From positions 62,001-126,000 of the forward strand of contig CALLUS010000013.1 of assembly GCA_938010435.1 (NCBI GenBank): a stretch of 64,000 bases of DNA, given 5' to 3'. The notes below the pieces were generated by a model, which was not told the DNA's origin, did not search any database, and saw only the letters and a program-made list of their open reading frames with translations. This DNA is from an uncultured Rhizobiaceae group bacterium (GTDB taxonomy: Bacteria > Pseudomonadota > Alphaproteobacteria > Rhizobiales > Rhizobiaceae). Shown one piece after another: positions 51,078-60,257 of the stretch. A program made the position numbers and the translations under genes. The first letter of the stretch is position 1, and each line of letters opens with the position of its first letter.

Positions 51078-51916
51078 TTAAACTTGGCGATCATATCTTT
51101 GATGCCGGGAATAATTTCCAACTGCGCTTCATGAGTCGGTTGGAAATATTGCACCAGTGAGCGTTGGCTCAAACCGCCAAGAATTGTGAAATAGTACATT
51201 TCATAACCCGGTAAAACCGCACAAGGGTGATACCCGCTGTCGAGGCAAATAGTGGACCCATCGACAATATGATAAGCATCGCCAGGTTCATTATCTTTAC
51301 GTTGCAACATTTGAACACCCGATCCGTAGTTCGGACGGAAGCGGAAATTATATGTTTCATCATGCCGTGTTTCCAGCGGCAAGCGATCGGTGTCATGTTT
51401 ATGAGATGGGAAACCAGACCAACCGCCTTGCCCGACTGTATACAACTCACTGACCAAAAGGCGACCGACTTTATCAGCCTGTTTCTGTCCTAAAATGTGT
51501 TTGATTTTGCGATGTGTTTTGGTGTCGTCAGATCCGTATTGAACCAAATCAAGTTCATCATTACGAACGGCGAAGGCGTCGAGGACTTTATCGTATTTGG
51601 CACCGGCAACAAATACTTCAGCTTCATCTGATGTACACACCAGTTCAGCTTTTGCAGCTGTCGGCACATAAACACCCTCAGGCTCACCATCCCAAACGTC
51701 CACACCACGACCACCAAGGTTAGACGCTTTGAAACCTTCTACATCGATATCGATTGAACCCGTTGCCGGCACGACGCAGGTTTCAAATCCGGGAACAGAG
51801 TATTCAAACGCTTGCCCTTTTTTCAGCTTCACAATGTTAAAATAGTTCAATGGAACAATCGCATCGCCGACATCCACAATGGGTTTGTTCTGGTTGTCAA
51901 ATGGAGCGATATGCAT
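51074..51916 (-). CDS. iolB: 5-deoxy-glucuronate isomerase
   Basis: A 280-residue IolB-family bicupin, close to the usual 270 residues. The metal site is in SGFPSHKHDTDRLPLETRHDETYNF cut as PSHKHD and the RHDETYNF segment, and the C-terminal cupin has GYHPCAVLPGYEMYYFTILG. It converts 5-deoxy-D-glucuronate to 5-dehydro-2-deoxy-D-gluconate, the substrate of IolC. It lies 20 bp after iolC and overlaps the aldolase start (ATGA). Confidence 0.9.
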   Translation of the reverse strand: MHIAPFDNQNKPIVDVGDAIVPLNYFNIVKLKKGQAFEYSVPGFETCVVPATGSIDIDVEGFKASNLGGRGVDVWDGEPEGVYVPTAAKAELVCTSDEAEVFVAGAKYDKVLDAFAVRNDELDLVQYGSDDTKTHRKIKHILGQKQADKVGRLLVSELYTVGQGGWSGFPSHKHDTDRLPLETRHDETYNFRFRPNYGSGVQMLQRKDNEPGDAYHIVDGSTICLDSGYHPCAVLPGYEMYYFTILGGLSQRSLVQYFQPTHEAQLEIIPGIKDMIAKFK

Positions 51917-51936
51917 AATGTCTTTTCCTATTTCAA

Positions 51937-52920
51937 TTAAATTTCAACAACACCGGAATGGGTCGTCAAAAATTCTTCCAGCTGTTTTTTATTGGGCATT
52001 GCAGGCGCGCAACCAGGTTTAGCCACAACAATTGAGGCACAAGCAGAGCCGCGTAAAATGCTTTCGCGCAATTCACGGCCGTCAGCCAAAGATGACATCA
52101 AACCCGCCATGAAACTGTCACCAGCACCTGTTGGTTTCAAAGCCTCGACCGGATAAATCCCAGTTCGAATTTCCTCGCCATTTACGAAAGTCACAGCCCC
52201 CTTTTCGCCCATCTTATAGACGACGAGAGAGGCCGATGTTGCAGCCAATTCGCACGCTTTGTCCATGCCCTTTTCTATTCCGCCAGCCATGAACCCAAAC
52301 TCTTCGTCATTGCCGACAATGACATCACTCATAGCCCCGGCCTTTGACAAAACCTCTTCAGCAACTTTTGGTGAAGGCCATGAATAAGGGCGATAATCCA
52401 CATCAAATATAATTGGTAAACCGGCCTTTTTTGCCAATTCAAAAGCCTTGAATGTTGCACTGCGAGATGGTTCAGCCGCAAACACTGTGCCAGCCGTGAT
52501 CAAGGCACCAAACTGGCTATAATTCACGTCTTGCACATCTGCTTCGGTCACTTGAAAATCAGCCGCACCATTTCGATAAATAACCGATTGATGATCATCC
52601 ACTCGGCTTTCATACAGTGCAATTGAATTGCGAAACTCACCGCCCACAGGTTTCACCAATGAAGCATCAACGCCATAATCTTTCAAACGGTTGGTGCAAA
52701 ATCGGCCAACCGCATCATCTGATACGGAGGTCAGTAATGATGCCTTGCCGCCGAATTTACAAATGCCCACAGCAATGTTGGCAGAAGAACCTCCAAGGTC
52801 GCAGACCCAGTTGACCGCATCTTCGGTTTTTGTACCCGGCGGGTCTGGAAACATATCCATGCCAGCGCGGCCAACAACCAGAAAGTTGTTTTGTTTAATA
52901 CCCTCAAGAATGTCCATCAT
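51937..52920 (-). CDS. iolC: 5-dehydro-2-deoxygluconokinase
   Basis: A 327-residue PfkB-family kinase. The N-terminal motif WVCDLGGSSANIAVGICKFG and the C-terminal PTGAGDSFMAGLMSSL with the catalytic Asp are intact. It phosphorylates 5-dehydro-2-deoxygluconate to DKGP. Length matches the stand-alone Bacillus enzyme; the C-terminal DUF2090 aldolase domain found in many proteobacterial IolC proteins is missing, and a separate aldolase gene fills that role. The start overlaps the iolD stop by 4 bp. Confidence 0.9.
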   Translation of the reverse strand: MMDILEGIKQNNFLVVGRAGMDMFPDPPGTKTEDAVNWVCDLGGSSANIAVGICKFGGKASLLTSVSDDAVGRFCTNRLKDYGVDASLVKPVGGEFRNSIALYESRVDDHQSVIYRNGAADFQVTEADVQDVNYSQFGALITAGTVFAAEPSRSATFKAFELAKKAGLPIIFDVDYRPYSWPSPKVAEEVLSKAGAMSDVIVGNDEEFGFMAGGIEKGMDKACELAATSASLVVYKMGEKGAVTFVNGEEIRTGIYPVEALKPTGAGDSFMAGLMSSLADGRELRESILRGSACASIVVAKPGCAPAMPNKKQLEEFLTTHSGVVEI

Positions 52921-54776
52921 ACACCTTTACGCTGGCGCGCACGTTCAGCTTCGACTTCTGCATGGGCATCACGTATTTTCTGATGTTCTGACACTTCTGG
53001 CGTACCGACTTCCCACCACGTATGCCCTTCTGTCGTCCAACCTTCAAATGCATCGACCTGCATCACAATTACAGATGTTTTGTCAGCAGCTTTCGCGCGT
53101 TTAAATGCTTCCGCCAATTCAGCAGGCGAAGCAACAGTTTCAGCTAACGCACCCATAGATTTCGCATGAGCTTCAAAATCAACGGCAAAGGGTTCAGACA
53201 CGGTCGGGCAATCGGAAATCAAATTGTTGAAGCTTTCGTTACCTGTGTTGTTTTGCAACTTGTTGATAACCGCAAAACCACCATTGTCCAGCACCAGCAA
53301 AATCAATTTCTTGCTCGTAAGAACGGAAGAATAAACGTCCGAGTTCATCAGCAAATAAGAACCGTCACCAGCAAACACAATGGTATCAGAATCCGGTTCG
53401 TTTTCTGACTGCGCAATGCGCGCGCCCCAACCACCTGCAATCTCGTAACCCATGCACGAAAATCCAAATTCCACGTCTACGGTGCCCACATCTAAAGTGC
53501 GCCAATTGGCAGTCACTTCCGCTGGCAGCCCACCCGCTGCGGCCACCACGCGGTCACGTTTATCACAAAGGGAATTCACTACTCCAATGGCTTGGGCATA
53601 CGAATTCGGCCCGTTTTTCGGGTTCACATTGTCCTGTACGTAAGTGTTCCAATTATCACGTTGTTTTTGTGCAAATGCGACCCACTCTTTGGGTGCTGTA
53701 TAATCACCTAAGGCTTTGCCAAGCGCATTGAGACCAAGCTTCGCATCTCCCACTACGGGAAGAGCTAGATGTTTGCCGGCATCATGACGTGCAGCGTTGA
53801 GGGAGATCAGTTTTGCGTCTTTATTAAATGCCGTCCAGGACCCTGTTGTAAAGTCTTGCAGGCGTGACCCGACAGACAAAATAACGTCCGCTTTTTCAGC
53901 AATTGCATTGGCGCTGTTGGAGCCAGTCACCCCGAGTGGGCCAATGTTCAATCCATGTTCGTTGAGCAAGTTGGCCCTTCCGGCAATTGTTTCAACGACT
54001 GGAATATTGTGGGTCTCGGCAAATTCTGTAAGTTCAGCAACGGCGCGTGAATACTGAACACCGCCACCTGCAATAATGATCGGCTTTTTTGCAGACTTCA
54101 GCGATGCAACAGCATCCACGATTTCATCTTCATCTGCTTGAACACGACGAATGCGGTGGGTGCGTTCCTCGAAAAATTCAACCGGATAATCGTAAGCCCA
54201 CCCCTGAACATCTTGCGGCAAACCAAGAAAGGCAGGTCCGCAATCAGCAGGGTCCAACATGGTAGCAAACGCGGCTGGAAGAGATTGAATAATTTGCGCA
54301 GGGTGTGTGATCCGGTCCCAATAACGGGAAACCGCCTTAAAACCGTCATTCACGCCCAATGCCGGGTTTCCAAAATGTTCCAGTTGCTGCAACACAGGGT
54401 CCGGCAGGCGTGTGAGAAACGCATCGCCGCACAACATCAACATTGGCAATCGATTGGCATGGGCCAATGCTGCCGATGTATATAAGTTTGCCGTGCCCGG
54501 TCCCGCAGACGCGGTGCAAAACATAAAGCGCTGGCGCAGATGATATTTCGAGTAGGCCGCAGCCGCAAAACCCATACTTTGTTCGTTTTGACCGCGATAA
54601 AGTGGCAAACTGTCACGATGGTCGTAAAGTGCTTCTCCCAAACAAGTGACGTTGCCGTGGCCAAATATACCAAACCCGCCACCGCAAACTCTTTGCTTAA
54701 CACCATCAATTTCAATAAATTGCGCAGCAATATAACGAATGATCGCTTGAGCTGTTGTCAATTTGATTGTGTTCAT
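52917..54776 (-). CDS. iolD: 3D-(3,5/4)-trihydroxycyclohexane-1,2-dione hydrolase
   Basis: A 619-residue thiamine-diphosphate enzyme of the IolD family. N-terminal CGGGFGIFGHGNVTCLGEAL and YRGQNEQSMGFAAAAYSKYH carry the catalytic Glu region; the ThDP/Mg motif is GDGSYLLMNSDVYSSV to LVLDNGGF. It hydrolyses the C-C bond of the cyclic dione to 5-deoxyglucuronate. It is the first gene of the minus-strand iol unit; the promoter region (54777-54905) is shared with a divergent gene and contains the 18-bp palindrome. Confidence 0.92.
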   Translation of the reverse strand: MNTIKLTTAQAIIRYIAAQFIEIDGVKQRVCGGGFGIFGHGNVTCLGEALYDHRDSLPLYRGQNEQSMGFAAAAYSKYHLRQRFMFCTASAGPGTANLYTSAALAHANRLPMLMLCGDAFLTRLPDPVLQQLEHFGNPALGVNDGFKAVSRYWDRITHPAQIIQSLPAAFATMLDPADCGPAFLGLPQDVQGWAYDYPVEFFEERTHRIRRVQADEDEIVDAVASLKSAKKPIIIAGGGVQYSRAVAELTEFAETHNIPVVETIAGRANLLNEHGLNIGPLGVTGSNSANAIAEKADVILSVGSRLQDFTTGSWTAFNKDAKLISLNAARHDAGKHLALPVVGDAKLGLNALGKALGDYTAPKEWVAFAQKQRDNWNTYVQDNVNPKNGPNSYAQAIGVVNSLCDKRDRVVAAAGGLPAEVTANWRTLDVGTVDVEFGFSCMGYEIAGGWGARIAQSENEPDSDTIVFAGDGSYLLMNSDVYSSVLTSKKLILLVLDNGGFAVINKLQNNTGNESFNNLISDCPTVSEPFAVDFEAHAKSMGALAETVASPAELAEAFKRAKAADKTSVIVMQVDAFEGWTTEGHTWWEVGTPEVSEHQKIRDAHAEVEAERARQRKGV

Positions 54777-54865
54777 ACCACCACTCGTTTTCTTTCCGTG
54801 AATCTGACCATTATTACATTTTCATCATTGTTCACGCATAAATTCTCAGTTAGAACGATACAAGT

Positions 54866-54883
54866 TTTGCAACCGGTTGCAAA
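54866..54883. promoter_or_regulatory. 18-bp perfect palindrome in the divergent iol promoter (LacI-type operator)
   Basis: TTTGCAACCGGTTGCAAA is a perfect palindrome with a central CG, the usual form of LacI/GalR-family operators. It lies 23 bp before the Gfo/Idh start at 54906 and 90 bp before iolD, in the 129-bp divergent region. A LacI-family regulator is encoded at 58089-59081 and is the obvious candidate to bind it. Confidence 0.75.
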
Positions 54884-54905
54884 CATTTTCTACAAAGGCT
54901 GCACA

Positions 54906-56015
54906 ATGAAAGAAATCGGCATAGGAATTATTGGTGGTGGCTATATGGGGAAAGCTCATTCCGTTGCCATGAGCGCAGTTGCATCTGTTTTCGATCTGCC
55001 TCTACGTCCGAGATTGGAAATGATTTGCGGGTCAAGTCAGGCGTCCTCTGAAAAATATAAGCAAGCCTATGGTTTCAACAGAGCCGCACGAGACTGGCAG
55101 GAGCTTGTGGCCGATGAAACTGTCGAAGCCATCGTCATCGCCTCTCCGCAAGAAACCCATAGAGAAATTGCAACAACAACATTTGCTTTGGGAAAGCCGG
55201 TCTTTTGCGAAAAACCACTGGGCGCCAACCTGTCTGACAGCATCGCCATGGTCGAAGCGGCAGAAGCTGCAAATTGCATCAATATGGTGGGCTTCAATTA
55301 TATTCGCACACCTGCTTCCCAATACGCACGAGAGTTGATCGCAGGTGGCCGTATCGGTGACATCACATGGTTTCGGGGTGAACACACGGAAGACTTCTTC
55401 TCAGACCCTGAGACGCCCGCCACTTGGCGAACTCTTGATGATGCAAATGGCACAATGGGCGATCTCGCCCCCCACATGATCAATGCCGCGCGCGCTTTGG
55501 TTGGACCAATCACAAGCTTGGTCGCTGAAGTAGAGACGGTCCATACAAAACGCCCTGGTGGCGAAGTTACAAATGACGACCAAGCACAATTTATGTGTCG
55601 TTTTGAAAATGGCGCCATGGGCAGCTTGTTTTTCAGCCGCGTCGCAACAGGTCGCAAGATGGGGTATATTTACGAAATCACGGGCACCAAAGGCGCGATA
55701 CGGTTTGATCAGGAGGATCAAAATGCTATCTGGCTTTACACTGCCGAAGGACCGGAAGCTGAACGCGGTTTTCGCAAAATTCTCACAGGTCCTGCACACC
55801 CGGATTATTTGCCATTCTGCCAAGGCCCCGGCCATGGTACAGGTTATCAAGATCAAATTATCATCGAAGCAAAAGACTTTCTCGAAGCAATCAATTCGGG
55901 CAAAAACAAATGGCCGACATTCCGTGAAGGTATGGAGGTCAATCGCGTCGTTTCAACAGCATTAGAATCCAGCCGCACAAAATCGTGGCTGAACGTTCAA
56001 GACTTTCAAGGATAA
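54906..56015 (+). CDS. Gfo/Idh/MocA oxidoreductase (inositol locus)
   Basis: A 369-residue Gfo/Idh/MocA protein. ATG 54906 (MKEIGIGIIGGGYMGKAH) has AAAGG 7 bp upstream; the frame is open further up but that part overlaps iolD and the operator. It carries GGGYMGKAHSVA, the catalytic Lys in CEKPLGAN and GDLAPHMINAARALVG. It is a paralogue of iolG in a divergent unit and may act on scyllo- or chiro-inositol or an inosose (IolX/IolW-like). First gene of Gfo/Idh-iolE-Gfo/Idh, directly behind the palindromic operator. Confidence 0.85.
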   Translation: MKEIGIGIIGGGYMGKAHSVAMSAVASVFDLPLRPRLEMICGSSQASSEKYKQAYGFNRAARDWQELVADETVEAIVIASPQETHREIATTTFALGKPVFCEKPLGANLSDSIAMVEAAEAANCINMVGFNYIRTPASQYARELIAGGRIGDITWFRGEHTEDFFSDPETPATWRTLDDANGTMGDLAPHMINAARALVGPITSLVAEVETVHTKRPGGEVTNDDQAQFMCRFENGAMGSLFFSRVATGRKMGYIYEITGTKGAIRFDQEDQNAIWLYTAEGPEAERGFRKILTGPAHPDYLPFCQGPGHGTGYQDQIIIEAKDFLEAINSGKNKWPTFREGMEVNRVVSTALESSRTKSWLNVQDFQG

Positions 56016-56021
56016 AATAAG

Positions 56022-56912
56022 ATGACTATCAGGATCGGCAACGCGCCCTGCTCATGGGGTGTGGAATTTGCGGACGACCCGCGTAACCCTTCATGGAAAA
56101 CTGTTCTCAAAGAAAATGCCGCCGCTGGTTACAAAGGCATAGAATTGGGGCCCGTTGGCTTTATGCCGGAAGACCCGGCAGAATTGTCCGACGGTCTCAA
56201 AGAATTCGATCTTGAACTGATCGGCGGCGTGGTGTTCCGGCCTTTCCACGATGCTGCAGCTTGGGATGATGTGATGGATGGGTCTGTTCGCACTTGCAAG
56301 GCACTGGCGGCGCATGGTGCTAAACATCTGGTTCTAATCGATTCCATATCACCACGCAGAGCGCCGACTGCTGGTCGTAACGATGAAGCAGAGCAAATGG
56401 ATGCTGCAGAATGGAAAGCTTACGTGGAGCGCTTTCGTACGATTGCGAAAATGGGCTCCGAAGAATATGGACTGACCGTCGGCATTCACGCCCATGCAGC
56501 GGGGTTCATGGATTTTGAACCGGAGCTTGAGCGCCTGCTGAACGAAATCGACGAGAGCATTTTGAAAATTTGTTTCGACACCGGCCATCATTCTTATGCT
56601 GGATTTGACCCTGTAAACTTCATGAAAAAACACATTAACCGAATTTCATACATGCATTTCAAAGACATTGACCCGAAGGTCAAACAAGACGTCGTCGCAA
56701 ACCGAACAGGGTTTTATGACGCCTGTGGCCAAGGCATTTTCTGCAATCTTGGCGATGGGGATGTAGACTTCAAAGCCGTGCGTCAAATACTAATCGACAA
56801 TAAGTTTGAAGGCTGGTGCACAGTTGAACAAGATTGCGACCCAGAAGGTGACACATCGCCACAACATGATGCGCAATTGAACCGCACCTATCTTCAATCC
56901 ATCGGCTTTTAG
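56022..56912 (+). CDS. iolE: Inosose dehydratase (IolE-like TIM barrel)
   Basis: A 296-residue AP-endonuclease-2-fold protein matching IolE in length. The N-terminus RIGNAPCSWGVEFADDPRNP is typical (GNAPxSWGV), with metal ligands expected in VGIHAHAAGFMDFEPEL, CFDTGHHSYAG and WCTVEQDCDP. It dehydrates 2-keto-myo-inositol to the cyclic dione used by IolD. Located 6 bp after the Gfo/Idh gene and 10 bp before another. With iolG, D, B, C and the aldolase, this gives a nearly complete pathway; iolA is not in the window. Confidence 0.88.
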   Translation: MTIRIGNAPCSWGVEFADDPRNPSWKTVLKENAAAGYKGIELGPVGFMPEDPAELSDGLKEFDLELIGGVVFRPFHDAAAWDDVMDGSVRTCKALAAHGAKHLVLIDSISPRRAPTAGRNDEAEQMDAAEWKAYVERFRTIAKMGSEEYGLTVGIHAHAAGFMDFEPELERLLNEIDESILKICFDTGHHSYAGFDPVNFMKKHINRISYMHFKDIDPKVKQDVVANRTGFYDACGQGIFCNLGDGDVDFKAVRQILIDNKFEGWCTVEQDCDPEGDTSPQHDAQLNRTYLQSIGF

Positions 56913-56922
56913 GAATTTCCAC

Positions 56923-58080
56923 ATGACAAAACTTCAATGGGGCATGATTGGCGGTGGCGAAGGTAGCCAAATTGGACCGGCGCACCGTTTAGGCGCAGGC
57001 TTGGACGGCGCATTTGAATTCACCGCTGGCGCGCTGGATCACAACCCTGATGCCGGACGCGAATACGCTCAAAGATTAGGGGTTACCTCAGATCGCGCTT
57101 ACGGCGATTGGCAAGAAATGTTGGAGGGTGAAACAGTTCGTGACGATCGTGTTGACCTCGTAACTGTGGCCACACCGAACGCCACTCATTTTGAAATCAC
57201 GAAGGCTTTCCTGGAAGGCGGTTTCAATGTGCTTTGCGAAAAGCCCATGACAATGACGGTTGAAGAAGGTGAAGAGATCGTAAAGATTTCTGCCGCCACG
57301 GGAAAAATCTGCGCCGTCAATTATGGTTATACAGGCTATTCATTAGTACGTCACATGAAAGCGATGGTTGCACGCGGAGACTTGGGCAAAGTGCGCCTCG
57401 TTGTTGCCGAGTTTGCCCATGGACACCATGCCGATGCCGCTGATGCAGACAATCCACGAGTGCGCTGGCGTTACGATCCTAAACAAGCCGGTGTTTCAGC
57501 TCAGTTTGCAGATTGCGGCATTCACGCTATGCACATGGCAAGCTTTGTGAGCGGCCAAGAAGTTGAAAAACTGTCTGCGGACTTTGCGTCTTGTCTCGAT
57601 GGTAGAGAACTTGAAGATGATGCAATGGTGAACTTCCGCATGGACGGTGGAACTGTCGGGCGTTTATGGACGTCATCTGTTGCGATCGGTCGCCAGCATG
57701 GTTTGGGGATTCAAGTCTTCGGCGAAAAAGGTGGCTTGCGGTGGACCCAAGAACAACCCAATCAATTGTATTGGATGCCATTGGGTGAGCGCCTACAAGT
57801 CATCGAGCGCGGAGAAGACAATCTCTCACCGGAAGCGGATCGCACTTCGCGAGTGACTGTTGGCCATGCCGAAGGAATGCCGTTGGCATTTGCAAATATC
57901 TATTCTGATTTAGCAGAAGCCATTCATGCGCAAAAGGAGAGTCGATCAATTGATTCTGCTGCGAACCTTTATCCCCGTGCGGAAGACGGTTTGCGCTCAA
58001 TGGCGGCAGTCCACAGTTGTGTCAGTTCTTCATCTCAAGATGGCAAATGGGTGGATGCGCGGCCACCGATGTTCAGGTAA
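56923..58080 (+). CDS. Gfo/Idh/MocA oxidoreductase, third in the locus
   Basis: A 385-residue Gfo/Idh/MocA protein starting MTKLQWGMIGGGEGSQIGPA. It has the Rossmann motif GMIGGGEGSQIG, catalytic Lys in CEKPMTMT and the C-terminal beta-sheet domain with DCGIHAMHMASFVSG. The W-G-MIGGGEGSQIG start defines a branch often found in inositol and sugar-acid loci, distinct from iolG. Probably oxidises an alternative polyol or inositol isomer. It ends 8 bp before the convergent LacI gene. Confidence 0.85.
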   Translation: MTKLQWGMIGGGEGSQIGPAHRLGAGLDGAFEFTAGALDHNPDAGREYAQRLGVTSDRAYGDWQEMLEGETVRDDRVDLVTVATPNATHFEITKAFLEGGFNVLCEKPMTMTVEEGEEIVKISAATGKICAVNYGYTGYSLVRHMKAMVARGDLGKVRLVVAEFAHGHHADAADADNPRVRWRYDPKQAGVSAQFADCGIHAMHMASFVSGQEVEKLSADFASCLDGRELEDDAMVNFRMDGGTVGRLWTSSVAIGRQHGLGIQVFGEKGGLRWTQEQPNQLYWMPLGERLQVIERGEDNLSPEADRTSRVTVGHAEGMPLAFANIYSDLAEAIHAQKESRSIDSAANLYPRAEDGLRSMAAVHSCVSSSSQDGKWVDARPPMFR

Positions 58081-58088
58081 CAATTCAA

Positions 58089-59081
58089 CTATGCGCGCAA
58101 GGTTCCGCGCTCGACAATTGTACAAGGGAAAAGCCGGGTCGCAGGAGCGTTGGCCGGCTTTTCCAAACTATCAACAATCACGTCGATTGCGGTTGTAATG
58201 ATTTGCCCGATAGGCTGACGGATTGTCGTGAGATCGATATCGCCCCAACTAGACATTTCCATATCGTTGAGACCTATAATCCCAACATCATCAGGGACAT
58301 TAAGACCGGATTTCCGCACCGCACTCAGCGCACCAATGGACAAAACATCATCACCACAAAAATAAGCGTCGGCATGATCTTCATCAATCAATCGCGACAT
58401 CTCGCGAAACCCGGCTTCATAACTATAAGCATCAGCAAAGCTGAACGACTTTTTAACATCAGGGCGCTCGCTCAACGCAGCCATGAAACCTTCCAACCGG
58501 TCTTGAGTTGATGTGGCCGATTGTGGCCCACCCATAAAAGCGATATTCTTATAACCCTTTGAAATCAGATATTCGGCCGCGATACGCCCGCAATTCTTGT
58601 TGTCAATGCCAACAATGTTAACCTTGGGGGTGTTCGTGTAACGCCCAAACGCGTGCACTACTGGCATGCCAACTTGCTGAAACGCTTCGGCAAAATCAGG
58701 CGGCAAGGTTGAAGATGCAATCACCACACCATCAACTGAATATTGTCGCAGCATTTCAAGTGAATTTTGTGGATCAGTTTCATCTGAAAGATTTACGAGC
58801 AAAGGCCGAAGCCCACGCTCCTGCAGTCCTTTGGTGAATAGGTCAAAGACTTGAAGAAAAATTGGGTTGTGAAAATTGTTGGAAACCAGACCGATCATTT
58901 TGGTGCGACGGGTCGTCAAACTCCGCGCCAAAAAATTGGGGCGATAGCCAAGCTCGGCCGCAGCCACTTGAACTTTCTCACGGGTTTTAGAAGACACCGA
59001 CGCACCTTCGGTAAACGTTCGCGAGACTGCCGAGCGTGACACGCCAGCAAGTTCAGCTACGTCCTTGAGTGTTGCAACCAT
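58089..59081 (-). CDS. LacI-family transcriptional regulator
   Basis: A 330-residue LacI/GalR regulator. ATG 59081 (MVATLKDVAELAGVSRSAVS) gives the standard N-terminal HTH with the hinge region ARSLTTRRTKMIGLV; an upstream frame adds 18 residues unlike the family. The periplasmic-binding-protein-like sensor domain follows (residues 60-330). It adjoins the iol genes and is the likely regulator of the divergent iol promoter through the 18-bp palindrome. A related imperfect palindrome upstream of its own gene suggests autoregulation. RpiR-type IolR, common in other bacteria, is not present. Confidence 0.88.
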   Translation of the reverse strand: MVATLKDVAELAGVSRSAVSRTFTEGASVSSKTREKVQVAAAELGYRPNFLARSLTTRRTKMIGLVSNNFHNPIFLQVFDLFTKGLQERGLRPLLVNLSDETDPQNSLEMLRQYSVDGVVIASSTLPPDFAEAFQQVGMPVVHAFGRYTNTPKVNIVGIDNKNCGRIAAEYLISKGYKNIAFMGGPQSATSTQDRLEGFMAALSERPDVKKSFSFADAYSYEAGFREMSRLIDEDHADAYFCGDDVLSIGALSAVRKSGLNVPDDVGIIGLNDMEMSSWGDIDLTTIRQPIGQIITTAIDVIVDSLEKPANAPATRLFPCTIVERGTLRA

Positions 59082-59119
59082 ATTTAAGTTATTCAGCCTT
59101 CTATATATTCGACTTCGGA

Positions 59120-59137
59120 GTTTGCACCGCTTCAAAC
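59120..59137. promoter_or_regulatory. Imperfect palindrome upstream of the LacI gene
   Basis: GTTTGCACCGCTTCAAAC has 7 of 9 paired positions and shares TTTGCA, the central CG and CAAA with the operator at 54866. It lies 39 bp before the start codon at 59081. It is a possible autoregulatory site of the LacI protein. Confidence 0.4.
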
Positions 59138-59275
59138 CCCAAAGTCTAGATTAGGAATAATCCTCATACCAATCCTGCACCAGCTTGCGAAATTTCAATG
59201 GTCAAATCCAAATGGTACTTGCACTTTTTTCCCAAGCTGTTTCGATAGGCAAAAGCAAAGTGTCAGGATTATACG

Positions 59276-60049
59276 ATGACAAACGAAGTTCTCACGGTGT
59301 CCTTGGATGGCCCTGTTGCTACTCTCACCCTGAACCGCCCCGAAAGATTCAATGCGCTAAATGATGAATTGCGCGCGGCACTGCGTACAGCTGTTTCAGA
59401 CATCAACAAAATGGAAAATGTGCGTGTTGTGATTTTAAAGGGCGAAGGACGAGGCTTCTGCGCAGGCGCGGATCTCGGCGGCGGAATGGAACGGCCCGAT
59501 CCCGATCACATCAACAAAGAGTACAAACCCGCATTGGTTGGAATCGCTGAAAGCGACAAAATTTGGATAGCACAAATACATGGAACCGCAGCAGGAATCG
59601 GTGCGGCATACGCCATGAATTGCGATCTGGTCACAATGGCTGATGATGCAACAATCTATATGGCATTTGCGGCAATTGCTTTGATCCCGGATGGTGGCAA
59701 TACGCAGTTGTTGTTACAGAACATGGGGTATCATCGTGCGCTCGAAGCCGTGCTTGAAGGTCACAAAATTTCGGCTGAAGATTGCGCCAAATACGGATTG
59801 GTCAACAAGCTGTTCCCGCTCGATAAACTGGACCACGAAACCAAAGAATGGGCGCAGCGTCTGGCGTCCGGTGGCCCGTTAGCCATGGCGGCAACCAAAC
59901 GCATACTACGCACGGTCGGACAAATTTCATATAGCGATGCCATTTCCGCAGAAGCAAAAGAACAACACCCCCTTTTGAACAGCGAAGATTTCAAAACGGG
60001 CGTCGAAGCATTTTTCGAAAAGAAAAAACCGGTTTTCAAAGGCAAATAA
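59276..60049 (+). CDS. Enoyl-CoA hydratase/isomerase family protein
   Basis: A 257-residue crotonase-fold protein. The CoA and oxyanion-hole segments are LNRPERFNALNDELR, GRGFCAGADLGGG and HGTAAGIGAAYAMNCDLV. At the catalytic positions it has AFAAIALIPDGGNTQLL, the PDGG form seen in PaaG-like isomerases, rather than the two Glu of classical hydratases, so an isomerase is plausible. It stands alone between the LacI gene and a peptide-type ABC transporter, 208 bp before the latter. The role is not clear; possibly aromatic or fatty acyl-CoA metabolism. Confidence 0.85.
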   Translation: MTNEVLTVSLDGPVATLTLNRPERFNALNDELRAALRTAVSDINKMENVRVVILKGEGRGFCAGADLGGGMERPDPDHINKEYKPALVGIAESDKIWIAQIHGTAAGIGAAYAMNCDLVTMADDATIYMAFAAIALIPDGGNTQLLLQNMGYHRALEAVLEGHKISAEDCAKYGLVNKLFPLDKLDHETKEWAQRLASGGPLAMAATKRILRTVGQISYSDAISAEAKEQHPLLNSEDFKTGVEAFFEKKKPVFKGK

Positions 60050-60257
60050 CCGAATTATTCAATATTTGCCCGAGGAAAACTTTCGTATCGTAAGGACTCA
60101 ACAAAACCGTCAGGAGCTGTTAGCTTGCCTGCACCCAATAACAAACGAACGACAATTCAATGCGTTATTGAGACAATACCTCGATACAACACGGGGCAAA
60201 ATCGACGGACCGTTTTACGCCAAATGAACAGCGAAAACGGCCAAATGGGAGAAAATA

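Noticed and set aside
54540-54905. Amino-terminal extension of the Gfo/Idh protein
   Set aside because: It crosses the divergent promoter and iolD coding region. The Rossmann motif starts right after ATG 54906.
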